From Macrobrachium rosenbergii (lineage: Eukaryota > Arthropoda > Malacostraca > Decapoda > Palaemonidae), in the NCBI RefSeq assembly GCF_040412425.1, contig NC_089762.1, positions 18,667,712 to 18,731,711 on the forward strand: a DNA stretch of 64,000 nt. Reading direction: 5' to 3'. Positions 23,701 through 32,762 of this stretch are shown here, one piece after another. The notes under the pieces are model-generated. The model did not search any database. It was not told the origin of the DNA and saw only the letters and a program-made list of their open reading frames with translations. The translations under genes and the position numbers were made by a program. How positions within the stretch are numbered: the first letter of the stretch is position 1; the number at the start of each line of letters is the position of its first letter.

Positions 23701-25103
23701 CAAGTCGCACTTCAAAGATCACGTTAAACAGACATATATACAGTACAGTACTTTGTGGATTTGACGTCACTATGCCCGACAACGATGTCCGAATATAAGA
23801 TGCCCCTGGACATGATAACGGAACTTACATCTCCCAAATTAGAAGAGTTTATTTAAAGTGATATTACCACAATTGATTCACAAGGAGAATATGGATACTT
23901 TATACTTTTAGATACCAAACAGGTGCGGGACGACGTAGCGAGAGATACGGATACTTTCCCGCTCGCGTTACATCATATGAATATACGAGAAGAGCATGTA
24001 TCCCAATTTACTAAAAACCTATTTAGAAAATTTAATATAAAAACCCCCAAAACGAAATGTTAAACTTGTGGGTATGCACCTGCCTATGAAGAACCATTTA
24101 ATATGCCCCCACTGTTAAAAACTTTCATGAAGCTAGGCCTTGAAATAGAAATGTATAAAAGAAGTTTATAAGTTCAGGCAGGACACCAACCTTAAAGATT
24201 ACATAATGCAGGATGAAGCGCAAAGAACCAAGGAAAGTGACCCTGATAAGCGGAATATAATTAAAATCCTTATGAATGGACTTTTTGGTGTCACCATAAA
24301 AAATTCTCTGAATTATGCTAATAGAAATACTGTAGTAACGAGTGGAGACAGCCTGTTTAGAAATGTGTCCAAACATACGTATAAGTTGCTCGATATGATT
24401 AACGAGGAACGGTTCATTATTAACCACAGCTGTGAGACCGTACTGGCAGACTCCCCCATTTATATTGGATTTAGTGTATTAGATCTCGCTAAATATAAAA
24501 TTTATAAACTTTACTATAATGTACTGAGAGCACATTACAGGGACAGTGTACAGCTGCTTTATATGGACACTGATAGCTTCTTTTTCACTTTAGAAACCGA
24601 AGATCTTATGCGTGATTTGAAGGGACCACTGCATTTACATACAGATTCCATTAACTTCCCTAAATCTCACCCATTACATGACTCCTCCAGGAAAGTAGAT
24701 CTCGGCCTAGTGAAAATAGAAACAGGGTCAGGATACTTCAGGGAGTTCATCGGGGTAAAACCTAAAGTATACTCGCACCTGACAGACAAAACACTAATAC
24801 TTTGAAAGGTGTACAAAGGTCGAAACAAAAAGCCCCAAGTCATGACCAGTATAAAGTTGTAGTTAGTAAGAATGAGATTACCTTAATTGAACTATACAAT
24901 TTACAGAATGTTAAAGGGACAATGTGCCTAACAAAACAGAAAAAAAACTGCTCTGTGTCCTTTACAGGATAAACGTTTCTACCTTGATGTGTATAACTCA
25001 TACGCATGTGGTCACCCCAAAATAGAAACGGCTACACCTCAAAGACAGTGATATGAGGCCATAACCCTCGATAACGCTAATGAGAGCAAGTCTCTTGAGA
25101 TGA

Positions 25104-25142
25104 TGGAGGAGGAGGAGGAGGAGGAGGAGGAGGAGGAGGATT
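25104..25142 (+). repeat. (GGA)n acidic run in the pPolB tail
   Basis: About 12 triplets encode consecutive Glu residues near the C-terminus of pPolB copy 2. This parallels the Glu/Gln-rich tail of copy 1. Confidence 0.9.
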
Positions 25143-25209
25143 AACAGATACGTGTTCAGGTCCCGCTATTCGTTTACGTGGAGGTGAACTCGATAAGGCA
25201 GTAGAGAGG

Positions 25210-25665
25210 TTGAGGAAGAAGAGAGACCCTCTCTTACCCTCTCCCTCTCCTCTCACTACTACTACCCGTCCATCTCCTCAACCTGTCCTGGGTCCATCAC
25301 TTCTCCCAACCCCTCAGGCTTCACCTTTCCCCCAGCTGCCAATTAGAAAGGGGTGTTCCAGAAAACGTAAGTCCGACTGTAAAATGGGACCCATTAGGAA
25401 AAAACGTAATGCCTTAATCAGTCCATCTCCTCAATCAGTCCCGGGTCCATCAAGTCTCCCTATCCCTCAGGTTCCACCTTCCCCGTTGCCCGCTATAAAG
25501 GGATGTTCCAGAAAACTTAAGTCCAGCAGTAAAATGGGGGCCATTAGGAAAAAACGTAATGCCTTTATCGTGTTCGAAGCGAGAGTGAACGGTGTCAGCA
25601 GCGGGGATGACAACGAAACTGATACCAATCTTGAAGATTTCATGGATGACTCTTTCATTTGGTAA
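25210..25665 (+). pseudogene. proline/lysine-rich repeated tail ORF after pPolB copy 2
   Basis: An open frame of 151 codons with two copies of a block of about 50 residues, starting at about 25270 and 25423. Each block has a PSPQ...GPS region, then KGCSRK and IRKKRNA. It ends in an acidic segment (DDNETDTNLEDFMDDSFIW) before the stop. It may be the C-terminal extension of pPolB after a frameshift, or a separate basic protein. The KKRN-type clusters could act as nuclear localisation signals. I do not recognise a family. Confidence 0.5.
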
Positions 25666-25974
25666 ATAATGTATCATCCTCCTGTGATCGTTCTAAGCAA
25701 ATAAAGTATTCACTAACATTTTCTATGTAAATAAGAAATTTATTACACAATGTTTATTTACTGCATATATAAATATACTTTTGTGATGTCTATTCTACGT
25801 GAATAAAATTACTAACTTTATTTTACACATTCTTTCTCTTTGTACTTATGTGTTCTTTGTAAATAAATTATATGAAGACTATTCAGTGTATATAAAAATT
25901 TACCTTTTTGTAATGTCTATTCTAAGTGAATAAAATATTTGCTATCATTATTTTACATCCTTTCTCTTCATACC

Positions 25975-26014
<40 letters not shown>

Positions 26015-26074
26015 AATATGCGTTATAGTATACATGAATAGCATTTATGATGTAGTGTCATTGGAACCTTAGAG
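25666..26074. other. intergenic region with duplicated AATAAA-bearing segment and (TG)n
   Basis: A block with GTGATGTCTATTCTACGTGAATAAAA (from about 25788) recurs in altered form about 119 bp on (near 25907). Several AATAAA/AATAAATT signals fit polyadenylation of the upstream gene. (TG)n lies at about 25979-26011. No coding region is seen. Confidence 0.6.
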
Positions 26075-26732
26075 ATGCAAGCAACTCCTTTCTCTGCAGA
26101 AGCAGTGGATCTATTTGCAAATCCATCCTGAATTATCATAGCAGGATACAGCAACCTGGAAAGAGCATAATTTGTCAGAAAATAATTGAAAAGTACGAAG
26201 AGAAGTTCCATACTATACTCTACTGTGGGGTAAACGAACATCCATTACAGAATCATCCATCTGTAGGGAACAAGATCAGGGTAGTAAAGAAATATTAAAC
26301 CCTTTTGAATATACCAATCAAGGGACAACTGACAAGGGTCTGTTACAGTATATGCTCTTAATGACTGTTTTCTAGAAGCGAGCGATAACAAACATGTCAC
26401 AGAGGCGTTTACCGCTGGACAGCATTTGTCAATCTCCATCGTGTTCATAACACAGAATATATTCCATTCGGGTAAATTCAGTAGAAGTATGTCTCAATTG
26501 TTCCCATTACATTCTAATGAAGAATAGAGACATAGGCCGAATTGAAACTCTGGGCCGTCAGTTATTCGGACGTCAGAACGGTGGAGAATTCTCTGAGGTA
26601 TATAAGAAGGTATTATCCCGTAACCAGTACGGTTATCTACTAGTTGACCTGGCGGCCAGCACGCCTGGTAAATTACAGCTCAGAACTAATATAACTGGTG
26701 AAACCGAATATCAAGTCATCTATCAATGGTGA
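26075..26732 (+). pseudogene. FtsK/HerA (A32)-type DNA packaging ATPase
   Basis: Pumps viral DNA into capsids in Polinton/adinto-like elements. The probable start is the ATG at 26075 (MQATPFSAEAVDLF). The Walker A region follows near 26135-26170: IIIAGYSN, then GKS after a one-base frameshift (26158-26166). A hydrophobic strand (FHTILYCG) comes next. A later frame (about 26390-26480) has FTAGQHLSISIVFITQN, the sensor-type motif of this family. The terminal piece 26517-26732 has RIETLGRQLFG and GYLLVDLAASTP, conserved at the C-terminus. The integrase frame starts just before its stop (overlap at 26726-26732). At least three frameshifts or stops. Confidence 0.8.
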
Positions 26733-27477
26733 CTAAAAAGCAACTGCGGGTATTGAAGAAGTTATATGGAATGTTAAACCCTGGCAGTTTTAGCAGTGTA
26801 AATACATTAGCCAGGGATGTGACACAGGTTGATGGAAATGTTAAACCCGTCAGTTTTAGCAGTGTACATACATTAGTTAGGGATGTGAGACAGGTTGAGA
26901 AGAATATAACTAGAGATGATGTTAAAAGCTTTCTACAGAGCTGGCTCTCTTATACTTTACATAAGGTCACTCTGAAGAAATTCCCTAGAAGAAAAGTCTT
27001 ATCTCTGAAACCTCGAGTCATCGTCAGCAGCAATCTGGCTGACATGTCTAAACTCGCCCCATATAACGAGGGTTATAAATATCAGTTTTCGAGGTATTTA
27101 CAAGTTATTCCTATAAAGAAAAATGATGGAAATACTATGCAGCGAGCGTTAAAGAAGGTTCTTGAATCAGAAGCTTTTTCGGGGGTATCACGTTTAAATA
27201 CAGATGAAGGCAGGGAATTCTATAACAAACAGGTGAGGGAATACCTAAACGGTAGGAAAATAAAATTATATAGTGTACAATCGAGGGAAATTAAAGCGGC
27301 GATACCCGAAATAGGTATCAGAACACTTGAAGTAAAATATATACTCAACTCACAACAATACAAACATATATGTTAATGTGCTGCAGGACATTGTTAACGG
27401 TTATAATAGCATACCGAATAGAGGATTAGGAGGCAGGCAGACCCCGAATCAAGTTCACGCATTAGTAGACAGAAGAT
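26726..27477 (+). pseudogene. Polinton integrase, 5' half (upstream of gypsy insertion)
   Basis: Retroviral-type integrase (rve fold) that would join element DNA to the host genome. The N-terminal part holds a roughly 22-residue tandem repeat (SFSSVNTLARDV, SFSSVHTLVRDV). YTLHKVTLKKFPRRK leads into the core. The first catalytic site reads SSNLADM, where family members have an Asp before LxxM, so the Asp appears replaced by Asn. A short deletion follows (YKYQFSRYLQ). The second site TDEGREF is intact near 27200. The third region IKAAIPE keeps a Glu. A stop and frameshift near 27376 separate the next piece (DIVNGYNSIPNRGLGG), which is cut at 27477 by the gypsy LTR. The remainder resumes at 30043. 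Confidence 0.85.
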
Positions 27478-27512
27478 ATAGAGGGATGAATGAATTTTTA
27501 TTTAGCATTTTC

Positions 27513-27580
<68 letters not shown>
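27478..27580 (+). repeat. truncated 5' LTR with (GA)n
   Basis: The first about 40 bp match the start of the 3' LTR at 29537. A GA tract (about 27515-27580) follows, after which the sequence is internal. The remaining about 400 bp of LTR are absent. Confidence 0.75.
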
Positions 27581-27582
<2 letters not shown>

Positions 27583-27774
27583 TTGTAATTGTCAGGATGT
27601 GTCTAAAACTAGTTTTGTAGGTATGATAGATATTGCAAAGGAGTGAAAATGATTTGTTGAGTGAAGAGGAAATTAAGCAGATGCAAAACCAGTGCATGAG
27701 AATAAGTATGTTAAGAGAGTGTGTGTTAGAGGTGTAAGAGTAGGAAGTTGGCCGTCTGAGTTAGAAGTGTATAA

Positions 27775-28980
27775 ATGCGAAGTGCTAAGAGATTTGTTGT
27801 ATGTAAAAATATAGTTTATTTTTTGCATCAGGAAGGAATGTGGGATGGGGAAGTGTATGTGCCAGCGTTTTCGGAAAACGCAGCCGTGGGTATGTGTTTA
27901 TTAGTGCATGATAGGTTTGGGCATCTGGGGAAAAATAAATTATGGGAATGTATGAGAGAGAGATTGTATGTGCCTGGATTGAATAAAATTTGTGTGGATG
28001 TAGCGATTACGTGTGCGGACTGTCAGAAGGGTAAGTATCAAAGTGTGCATGCGAATCCACCTGTGTTGCAATTGCAGATGAAAGAGTTATTTGAGATGGT
28101 TGTGATTGATTGTGTGTCGTTGCCTGTGACTGCTAGAGGACATGTGGGAATGGTTGTAATGGTAGATCATTTGAGTAAGTTTGCATATGCAGTAGCGATT
28201 CAGAACAAAAAGAGTGAGACTGTAGCGAGAATGGTGGGTCAAGTGATATTGCCAATGTGTGTGTGCAAGCCGACGCGAATGTTGAGTGACAATGGGCCTG
28301 AATTTGTTGGATGGGAGTTTGAGCAAATGTTGCGTGATTGGGGCATAGAGCATGTGTACTCTACGCCGTATATGCCCTGTGCGAATGGATTGGCGGAACG
28401 AACGGTGAGAACGTTGACAGAGATATTACGTATGATGAGTGAATGTGATAATGATTGGGATGTAAATGTTGGGCGAGCGTTGTGGGTATACAACGCCACC
28501 GTGCATAAGGGTATTGGTATGCCTCCGTGTAAATATGTGTTAAATTTTGAAAAGAGAGTGAGACCGAGATTGGGTATATCTGAAAATGATAGGGAGGTAT
28601 GGAAGAAAGTGCATGAGAGGTTTGAAAGTTACAAGGTGGGCGAGAAAGTGTTGAAAGAAGTAATCGAGAAAGGGCGGTTGAATGTGAATAAAGTGCGTGA
28701 AAAATTTGAGGGTCCGTATGAAGTGTTGGAAGTTGGTCCCAGTGGGCTTAGTTATGTTGTAGGGGAAGTATGTGTAGATGGTTGTGTGAGAGAGATACGA
28801 GTGCATCATAACCAATTGCGTAGATGGAAGGATGTACCGGAATATGTGAGAGAGAATGGGGTGTATAAATGGTTGAAATCGAATGTGGGTGAACCAAGTA
28901 TGCATGAGAGCTTGTGTATGGAGGATCAGCAATTTGTTTTGATAGAGTATGGTAGGAAACAAAGGGAAGAACGTGAGTGA
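27775..28980 (+). CDS. Ty3/gypsy integrase
   Basis: Inserts retrotransposon cDNA into chromosomes. The 401-residue frame has the H2C2 zinc-binding domain (His45, His50, Cys80, Cys83), then the rve core with a complete D,D(35)E triad: Asp112 in VVIDCVS, Asp172 in SDNGPEF and Glu208 in GLAERTV. A C-terminal region (KFEGPYEVLEVGPSGLSYVV) is typical of Ty3/gypsy. The true start is unclear, because integrase is normally the 3' part of a polyprotein. A frameshift near 27785 cuts it from the upstream linker (27640-27780). The same frame continues after a cluster of stops at 28978-29010 into two further open stretches up to 29487. Confidence 0.9.
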   Translation: MRSAKRFVVCKNIVYFLHQEGMWDGEVYVPAFSENAAVGMCLLVHDRFGHLGKNKLWECMRERLYVPGLNKICVDVAITCADCQKGKYQSVHANPPVLQLQMKELFEMVVIDCVSLPVTARGHVGMVVMVDHLSKFAYAVAIQNKKSETVARMVGQVILPMCVCKPTRMLSDNGPEFVGWEFEQMLRDWGIEHVYSTPYMPCANGLAERTVRTLTEILRMMSECDNDWDVNVGRALWVYNATVHKGIGMPPCKYVLNFEKRVRPRLGISENDREVWKKVHERFESYKVGEKVLKEVIEKGRLNVNKVREKFEGPYEVLEVGPSGLSYVVGEVCVDGCVREIRVHHNQLRRWKDVPEYVRENGVYKWLKSNVGEPSMHESLCMEDQQFVLIEYGRKQREERE

Positions 28981-29013
28981 ACGGAATGATTGTAAGTTGT
29001 GTGATAGGGGAAA

Positions 29014-29487
29014 GTGAAAATGAGTGATAAAGCGCATAATACGGATGAATGGGATGGTATGAATAGAACTTATAGCATATGCGGGTTTGATATAACTGAG
29101 TTGACTGAACGTGTAGGGGTGAGTGAACGGTTGGAGGCGAGTGAAAGTGTAATAGTAAGAGAGCGTAGCAGTAATAGACGAGTGATTGAAAGCATGAATG
29201 AATCGTTGCAAGAATTGGAAAGGTCAATGAGCGAATGGGATGGGTTAGTTGAAGAATTGGGGGAGGTATTTGGGAACGAGTTATAGGGTATAGATTAGAT
29301 TGTGGATGAAATTGAGAGTGGTAATAGTGAAGATGATAGCGTGAATCTGAGAGAGAATGGAGGAGAAAATGTAAATCTGAATGTTGCTGGAAGAGAAAGC
29401 GAGTCTGAGAGAATGATTGCGTGCCCGCGAACGCGTTCTAAAGGACCTGCTAGTGAGCATCTGTGGGTGTTGCGTAAGGCAATTTGA
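29014..29487 (+). pseudogene. C-terminal remainder of the gypsy polyprotein
   Basis: Two open stretches (29014-29286 and 29302-29487) lie in the same frame as the integrase and end with RTRSKGPASE ... VLRKAI just before the polypurine tract. They are acidic, Ser/Glu-rich and of unknown function. Position and frame suggest the end of pol rather than an env gene. Stops at 28978-29010 and near 29284 break the link. Confidence 0.5.
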
Positions 29488-29520
29488 ATGCAGTGTGAAA
29501 AGTGTTGGTTGGGAAATGCT

Positions 29521-29534
29521 AAAAGGGGGGAGAA
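29521..29534 (+). promoter_or_regulatory. polypurine tract of the gypsy element
   Basis: AAAAGGGGGGAGAA lies immediately before the 3' LTR, where the plus-strand primer for LTR retrotransposons is expected. Confidence 0.8.
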
Positions 29535-29536
29535 TT

Positions 29537-29579
29537 ATAGAGGGATGAATGAATTTTTATTTAGCATTTCCCAACGTTT

Positions 29580-29645
<66 letters not shown>

Positions 29646-30042
29646 GTCGTTTAGTGAGTGTTTCGGTTGTTGGAGGAGGGATATGGGTCGTTAGTTGGAG
29701 TTTGTTTACGGCGCTGTCTGTCTGTCTGTCGGTAGTTCAGTACTGAGGTGAGGTTCAATCGTGGAAGTGGTCAGTTCAGTTCATCTGAGTTTTTGGATAA
29801 CGGTTATTGTATGTTTCGTGAGTAGTGTGTTTTTTCTGTCACATGCCATTGTTGTCGGTGCATGTGTCTCTTCCTTTTCTGTTGAGAGTCTGCTTTCAGT
29901 GTTGTTTGTGTGGTTTTGTGTGCTGTGTTGGCGACCGTGGACCCTTAATCCATCTCCCAGCAACCGAGCATCAGGGAGAGTGTTGTGTGTGTTCTATGCA
30001 TCTGTATTGTGTGTTGTTTTTGTGGTTTTGAATTCCACCACA
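29537..30042 (+). repeat. 3' LTR of the nested gypsy element
   Basis: About 506 bp, from ATAGAGGGATG to CCACCACA, followed by the target duplication AAGAT. It contains a (GA)n tract (29584-29643) and a (TGTC)n stretch near 29717. The ends are not the usual TG...CA, which some gypsy lineages also lack. A TGGCGACCG word near 29929 resembles a primer-binding site but lies inside the LTR as drawn, so the 3' limit relies on the target duplication. Confidence 0.75.
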
Positions 30043-30430
30043 AAGATATAAACCGACGGTTTTCCAGAATGTACATAAACAGGTCACCGCGGAAAGAACC
30101 CAACAGTTCCCCTCTGAAGGTCGGTAGTGTAGTACGTATAGCGGATGAGAACAGGAATGTATTGTTTAGGAAGGGATATACCGTGGAGAACATTTACGAA
30201 TTATTTACAATAAGGGAAGCTGACAGGAAACGTATCCTACAGTATATCATTCAGAAGATTTCCAAGGAGAGCCTATTAAAGGAATGTTTTACAGAGAAGA
30301 ATTAATCCCTGCCAACCTGCCGGAACTCTACATCGACATTTTAAAAAAGAGGAAGAGAGGTAATAGGACACAGTACTTTGTTGAGTGGAGGGCTACCAAA
30401 ATTTAATTTCTGGTTGGATGAGTCAACTTG
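30043..30430 (+). pseudogene. Polinton integrase, 3' half with chromodomain
   Basis: Continues the gene interrupted at 27477. The open frame 29985-30305 contains INRSPRKEPNSSPLKVGSVV and FRKGYTVENIYELFTI, the beta-rich C-terminal domain of Maverick integrases. After a frameshift, 30320-30410 reads ILKKRKRGNRTQYFVEWR and, one frame on, FNFWLDES. This is the aromatic-cage region of a chromodomain, as found at the C-terminus of many Polinton integrases. A chromodomain would direct integration to modified chromatin. Confidence 0.75.
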
Positions 30431-30496
30431 TCTGGGTATGAGCCATCCAAGTAAAAAACCCTTAATGTAAAAAAAATTAAGGATTTCATTCTATTT

Positions 30497-30900
30497 ATGT
30501 CGCGCCTTTCACCTCCGGATAAGAATAGAGTAACATCCACATTTATTCACAACTATTTCAGAAGTTTTCAGAAACTTCCTTCAGGGGAATTTAACACGGA
30601 ACAAGATTCAGGTGAAAAAATTCAGAAGGTGCAGGAAGATATGCGAAGTCTCCTTGAAAAAGACTCCATTACTGAAGAAGGAGGAGGTACTTAAGAGTAG
30701 AAAAAAGGTGGAGCAATTTTATCTGTATTACTTCCCATAGCTGCAGGATTAACAAGAGTCTCTTTAAATAATATGAAGGAATTCTATCGGCTCCTGAGAA
30801 TAACTTACGAAAGGTTAATGAAAGAAAGAGGTGAAAGATCAGTAGAGAGATTGGTGGTAACAGCGGCAACAGTAAAGGCGGTGTAATGATAATAGTAATA
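30497..30900 (+). pseudogene. small helical Polinton-associated protein, unassigned
   Basis: The ATG at 30497 opens 65 codons ending KIQKVQEDMRSLLEKDSITE, a likely coiled coil. Shifted frames then continue with KKVEQFYLYY and a Lys/Glu-rich end. Similar short helical ORFs follow the integrase in other elements of this kind as I remember them, but I cannot name a function. It is broken by frameshifts near 30690. Confidence 0.4.
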
Positions 30901-30908
30901 GTGGTGAT

Positions 30909-31604
30909 ATGAGTGAATTTCGCAAACCAGTTCCTCTCAACATTTACAAAACAAAGGACATGCGTAACGTTCCGACGGTGATTATATCTGTTACACCACC
31001 ACCTCTTTTAGTTGGTAAATCAAAGAAAACTGTTGCACCGTTAAACGCGATTAAGCAGCGCATCACTCAAGATCATGGAAATCCATCCTTAGTAATATCA
31101 TTCCTATATCGCTTAATGAGAGTCAAATCCCTTACGACACTGGTATAATTGAATATCTACAAAACTTGGGAACTGTCAAGTGGGACGAAGGTAATTTATT
31201 ATCCCCCCTTAACGGATCAAACGTTCTTAAAATTGTAAAAGACTTTTTAGGAACTAAAAGAAATAACATGATAAACATACAGGATTATCAATACTTAACA
31301 TAGCGGGTATTAAGGAGTGGATGATAAGAAATAACGCATTAAAAAAAACAGTTGAATATCTGGCAAGGGGCATAAACGTGGTGCAGGACAAACAGGGAAT
31401 GTAACGAGGAGGAAGAGATTAAAAAATGTTTCATGGACCTCTTAATAGGAGCTTTTGTGAGGAAACGAGTTATAACAGGAAGACGGTCAACACCTGTTCA
31501 GACATGTACACTCGGGCAGTGGGAATGCGGTTGGTGCGCGTCGGAAGAAACCAGGTATCACATGTTCAGCCTTTCGTATATAAAACGCCCGGTACATCAT
31601 ACGT
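30909..31604 (+). pseudogene. unassigned Polinton protein with DNA-binding-like C-terminal block
   Basis: The ATG at 30909 gives MSEFRKPVPLNIYKTKD... for 79 codons. A frame from about 31144 reads EYLQNLGTVKWDEGNLLSPL and GSNVLKIVKDFLG. This is a block I recognise as recurring in metazoan Polinton-like elements (a W-D/N-x-x-G-x-L then G-S-N-I/V arrangement), without an assigned function. The remainder is fragmentary. It ends about where the next gene starts at 31605. Confidence 0.4.
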
Positions 31605-32558
31605 ATGAGTAAACGGAGAGTCAGTGTGGATGGGGAGGAGACTAATGATGCGACAACACATGCTACTTTTTAACATGCTTCAGCATGTTGAGGTACAGGC
31701 ATGTGGGAACCGTATTTATACAGCAGTCAAGTGGCAGGAAGAAGTGTTATTATAGTAGTAATCCGAGATGGAGAAAGGTTCATCGTAAACTCATCTACGG
31801 TTCCTTATCCGAACCTTGATTCAGGTCAAGATCAGCCTGTCTGGTAACCGCTACAAATTCGGTAACATGTCGAAATTATGGCTTGGCAAAGGATACTGCT
31901 GAATTGTATCCATACGGAGACATCGTAGGACTTGGGTATTCTAAACCAGGGAGTGAGCTATGCCACTGCCAGGGACCGGAGTGAGGAAGGCACAGTTATA
32001 TCAAATCAGCCGCCGACATTTGTTGCTGTGGAAAAAATGCAGAAAGTTGATCTGTTGCTCATTGCTACTTTGGTTAACACAATACGGTATTAGTAAACCA
32101 GTGGAAGTGAACAAGTACGTGCAATGTAGTATTAAACATTGCTGCGAGAAGGAACATATGGAAAACCTTCGCAAGGATACGGAAGATCAGAGAATCGTGA
32201 ACTTCTTTACGTCAGTGAAGAAATTAAAAGAAGAGTTATGCAAGGAGGAGTAAAAACATATACGATACATCCTCTTTCCCAGGAATAGCGAGGGGGGAGA
32301 GTGGATGGGGTGTGGCTGGAATATTACATGCCGGCACTGTTATCGTTTAGTGAAGAGATGAAGTTATGTGGAAAAACAGTCTATTTTAATCAGGAAAGAG
32401 GTATTAACTGAACTCGAAAATAGAAATGTGAATGATGTATATATGAAGAAGTCGATCTCTCAGTTGAAACGGTTGATTTGCTGGTCGACTCAACTTTCTC
32501 GGGAAATGTAGAAGTGAGTAGGGACATTTGCGGTGCTAATAGAGAATGGGTGCCGTAA
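31605..32558 (+). pseudogene. unassigned Polinton protein of about 310 residues, decayed
   Basis: The likely start is MSKRRVSVDGEE at 31605. Readable blocks in shifting frames are GRSVIIVVIRDGERFIV near 31735, PYPNLDSGQDQPV near 31805, NQPPTFVAVEKMQKVDLLLI near 32005, and VDLSVETVDLLVDSTFSGNV near 32455. The repeated hydrophobic/charged strands suggest a beta-rich protein, which might be structural. I do not recognise the family. It lies between the integrase block and the capsid block. Confidence 0.4.
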
Positions 32559-32762
32559 TCTATCACAATGTAAATAGCTTATTATCATTGTTATTAACAT
32601 TTATTATTGTTATAATTAATATCTTATCTGTTAATCATACCACCATAATGATATAGTAATAAATAAAGAGTTGCCAGAATATTTCATTACTCCTTAAGAA
32701 ATAATGTGTATACATGCATATATAACAGGTAAAGTGTGTAATGACAGCAGTTCGCATCAAAC
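32559..32762. other. AT-rich intergenic spacer
   Basis: Contains AATAAATAAAG near 32660 (possible polyadenylation signals) and no coding sequence. Confidence 0.5.

Larger units (their letters stand above)
20339..25665 (+). pseudogene. protein-primed family B DNA polymerase (pPolB), copy 2, with 5' introns
   Basis: Replicates the element from a protein primer. The 5' part looks spliced: exon 1 ends at 20461 (donor GTAAGA), followed by exons 20828-20943, 21081-21231 and 21349 onward, with matching phases. Later pieces follow the family order. 21787-22005 has GSGW. 22370-22573 has the Cys/His block. 22566-23009 has ExoI FLDLEAY. ExoII HNPSYD lies near 23010. 23330-23593 has the ExoIII YLLMDVGLLAYVY. 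Motif A reads DLTSLCP near 23757-23777 (Tyr replaced by Cys). 24206-24805 has motif B KILMNGLFG and an intact motif C YMDTDS at 24560-24577. The C-terminal FYLDVYNSYACGH is near 24980. A Glu run and a proline/lysine-rich repeated tail (25210-25665) end it. There are many frameshifts, so it is inactive. Confidence 0.88.
27478..30042 (+). mobile_element. Ty3/gypsy LTR retrotransposon nested in the Polinton integrase gene
   Basis: A partial 5' LTR (27478 to the GA tract ending about 27580) and a 3' LTR (29537-30042) share ATAGAGGGATGAATGAATTT and the following TTTATTTAGCATT. The target duplication AAGAT flanks the element at 27473-27477 and 30043-30047. Inside, only the integrase end of pol is left. 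Gag, protease, RT and RNase H are missing, probably through deletion between the LTR GA tract and internal sequence. The integrase frame is unbroken, so the insertion is younger than its host element. The plus strand is strikingly G-rich and C-poor compared with the flanks. Confidence 0.85.

Noticed and set aside
28087..29227. Long minus-strand open frames (up to 223 codons) opposite the gypsy integrase
   Set aside because: They are the antisense of a G-rich, C-poor coding strand, which removes stop codons on the other strand. They show no domain.
29985..30050. Start of a new gene at 29985
   Set aside because: The first 20 codons are gypsy LTR sequence read through. The homologous part begins after the LTR end at about 30043.
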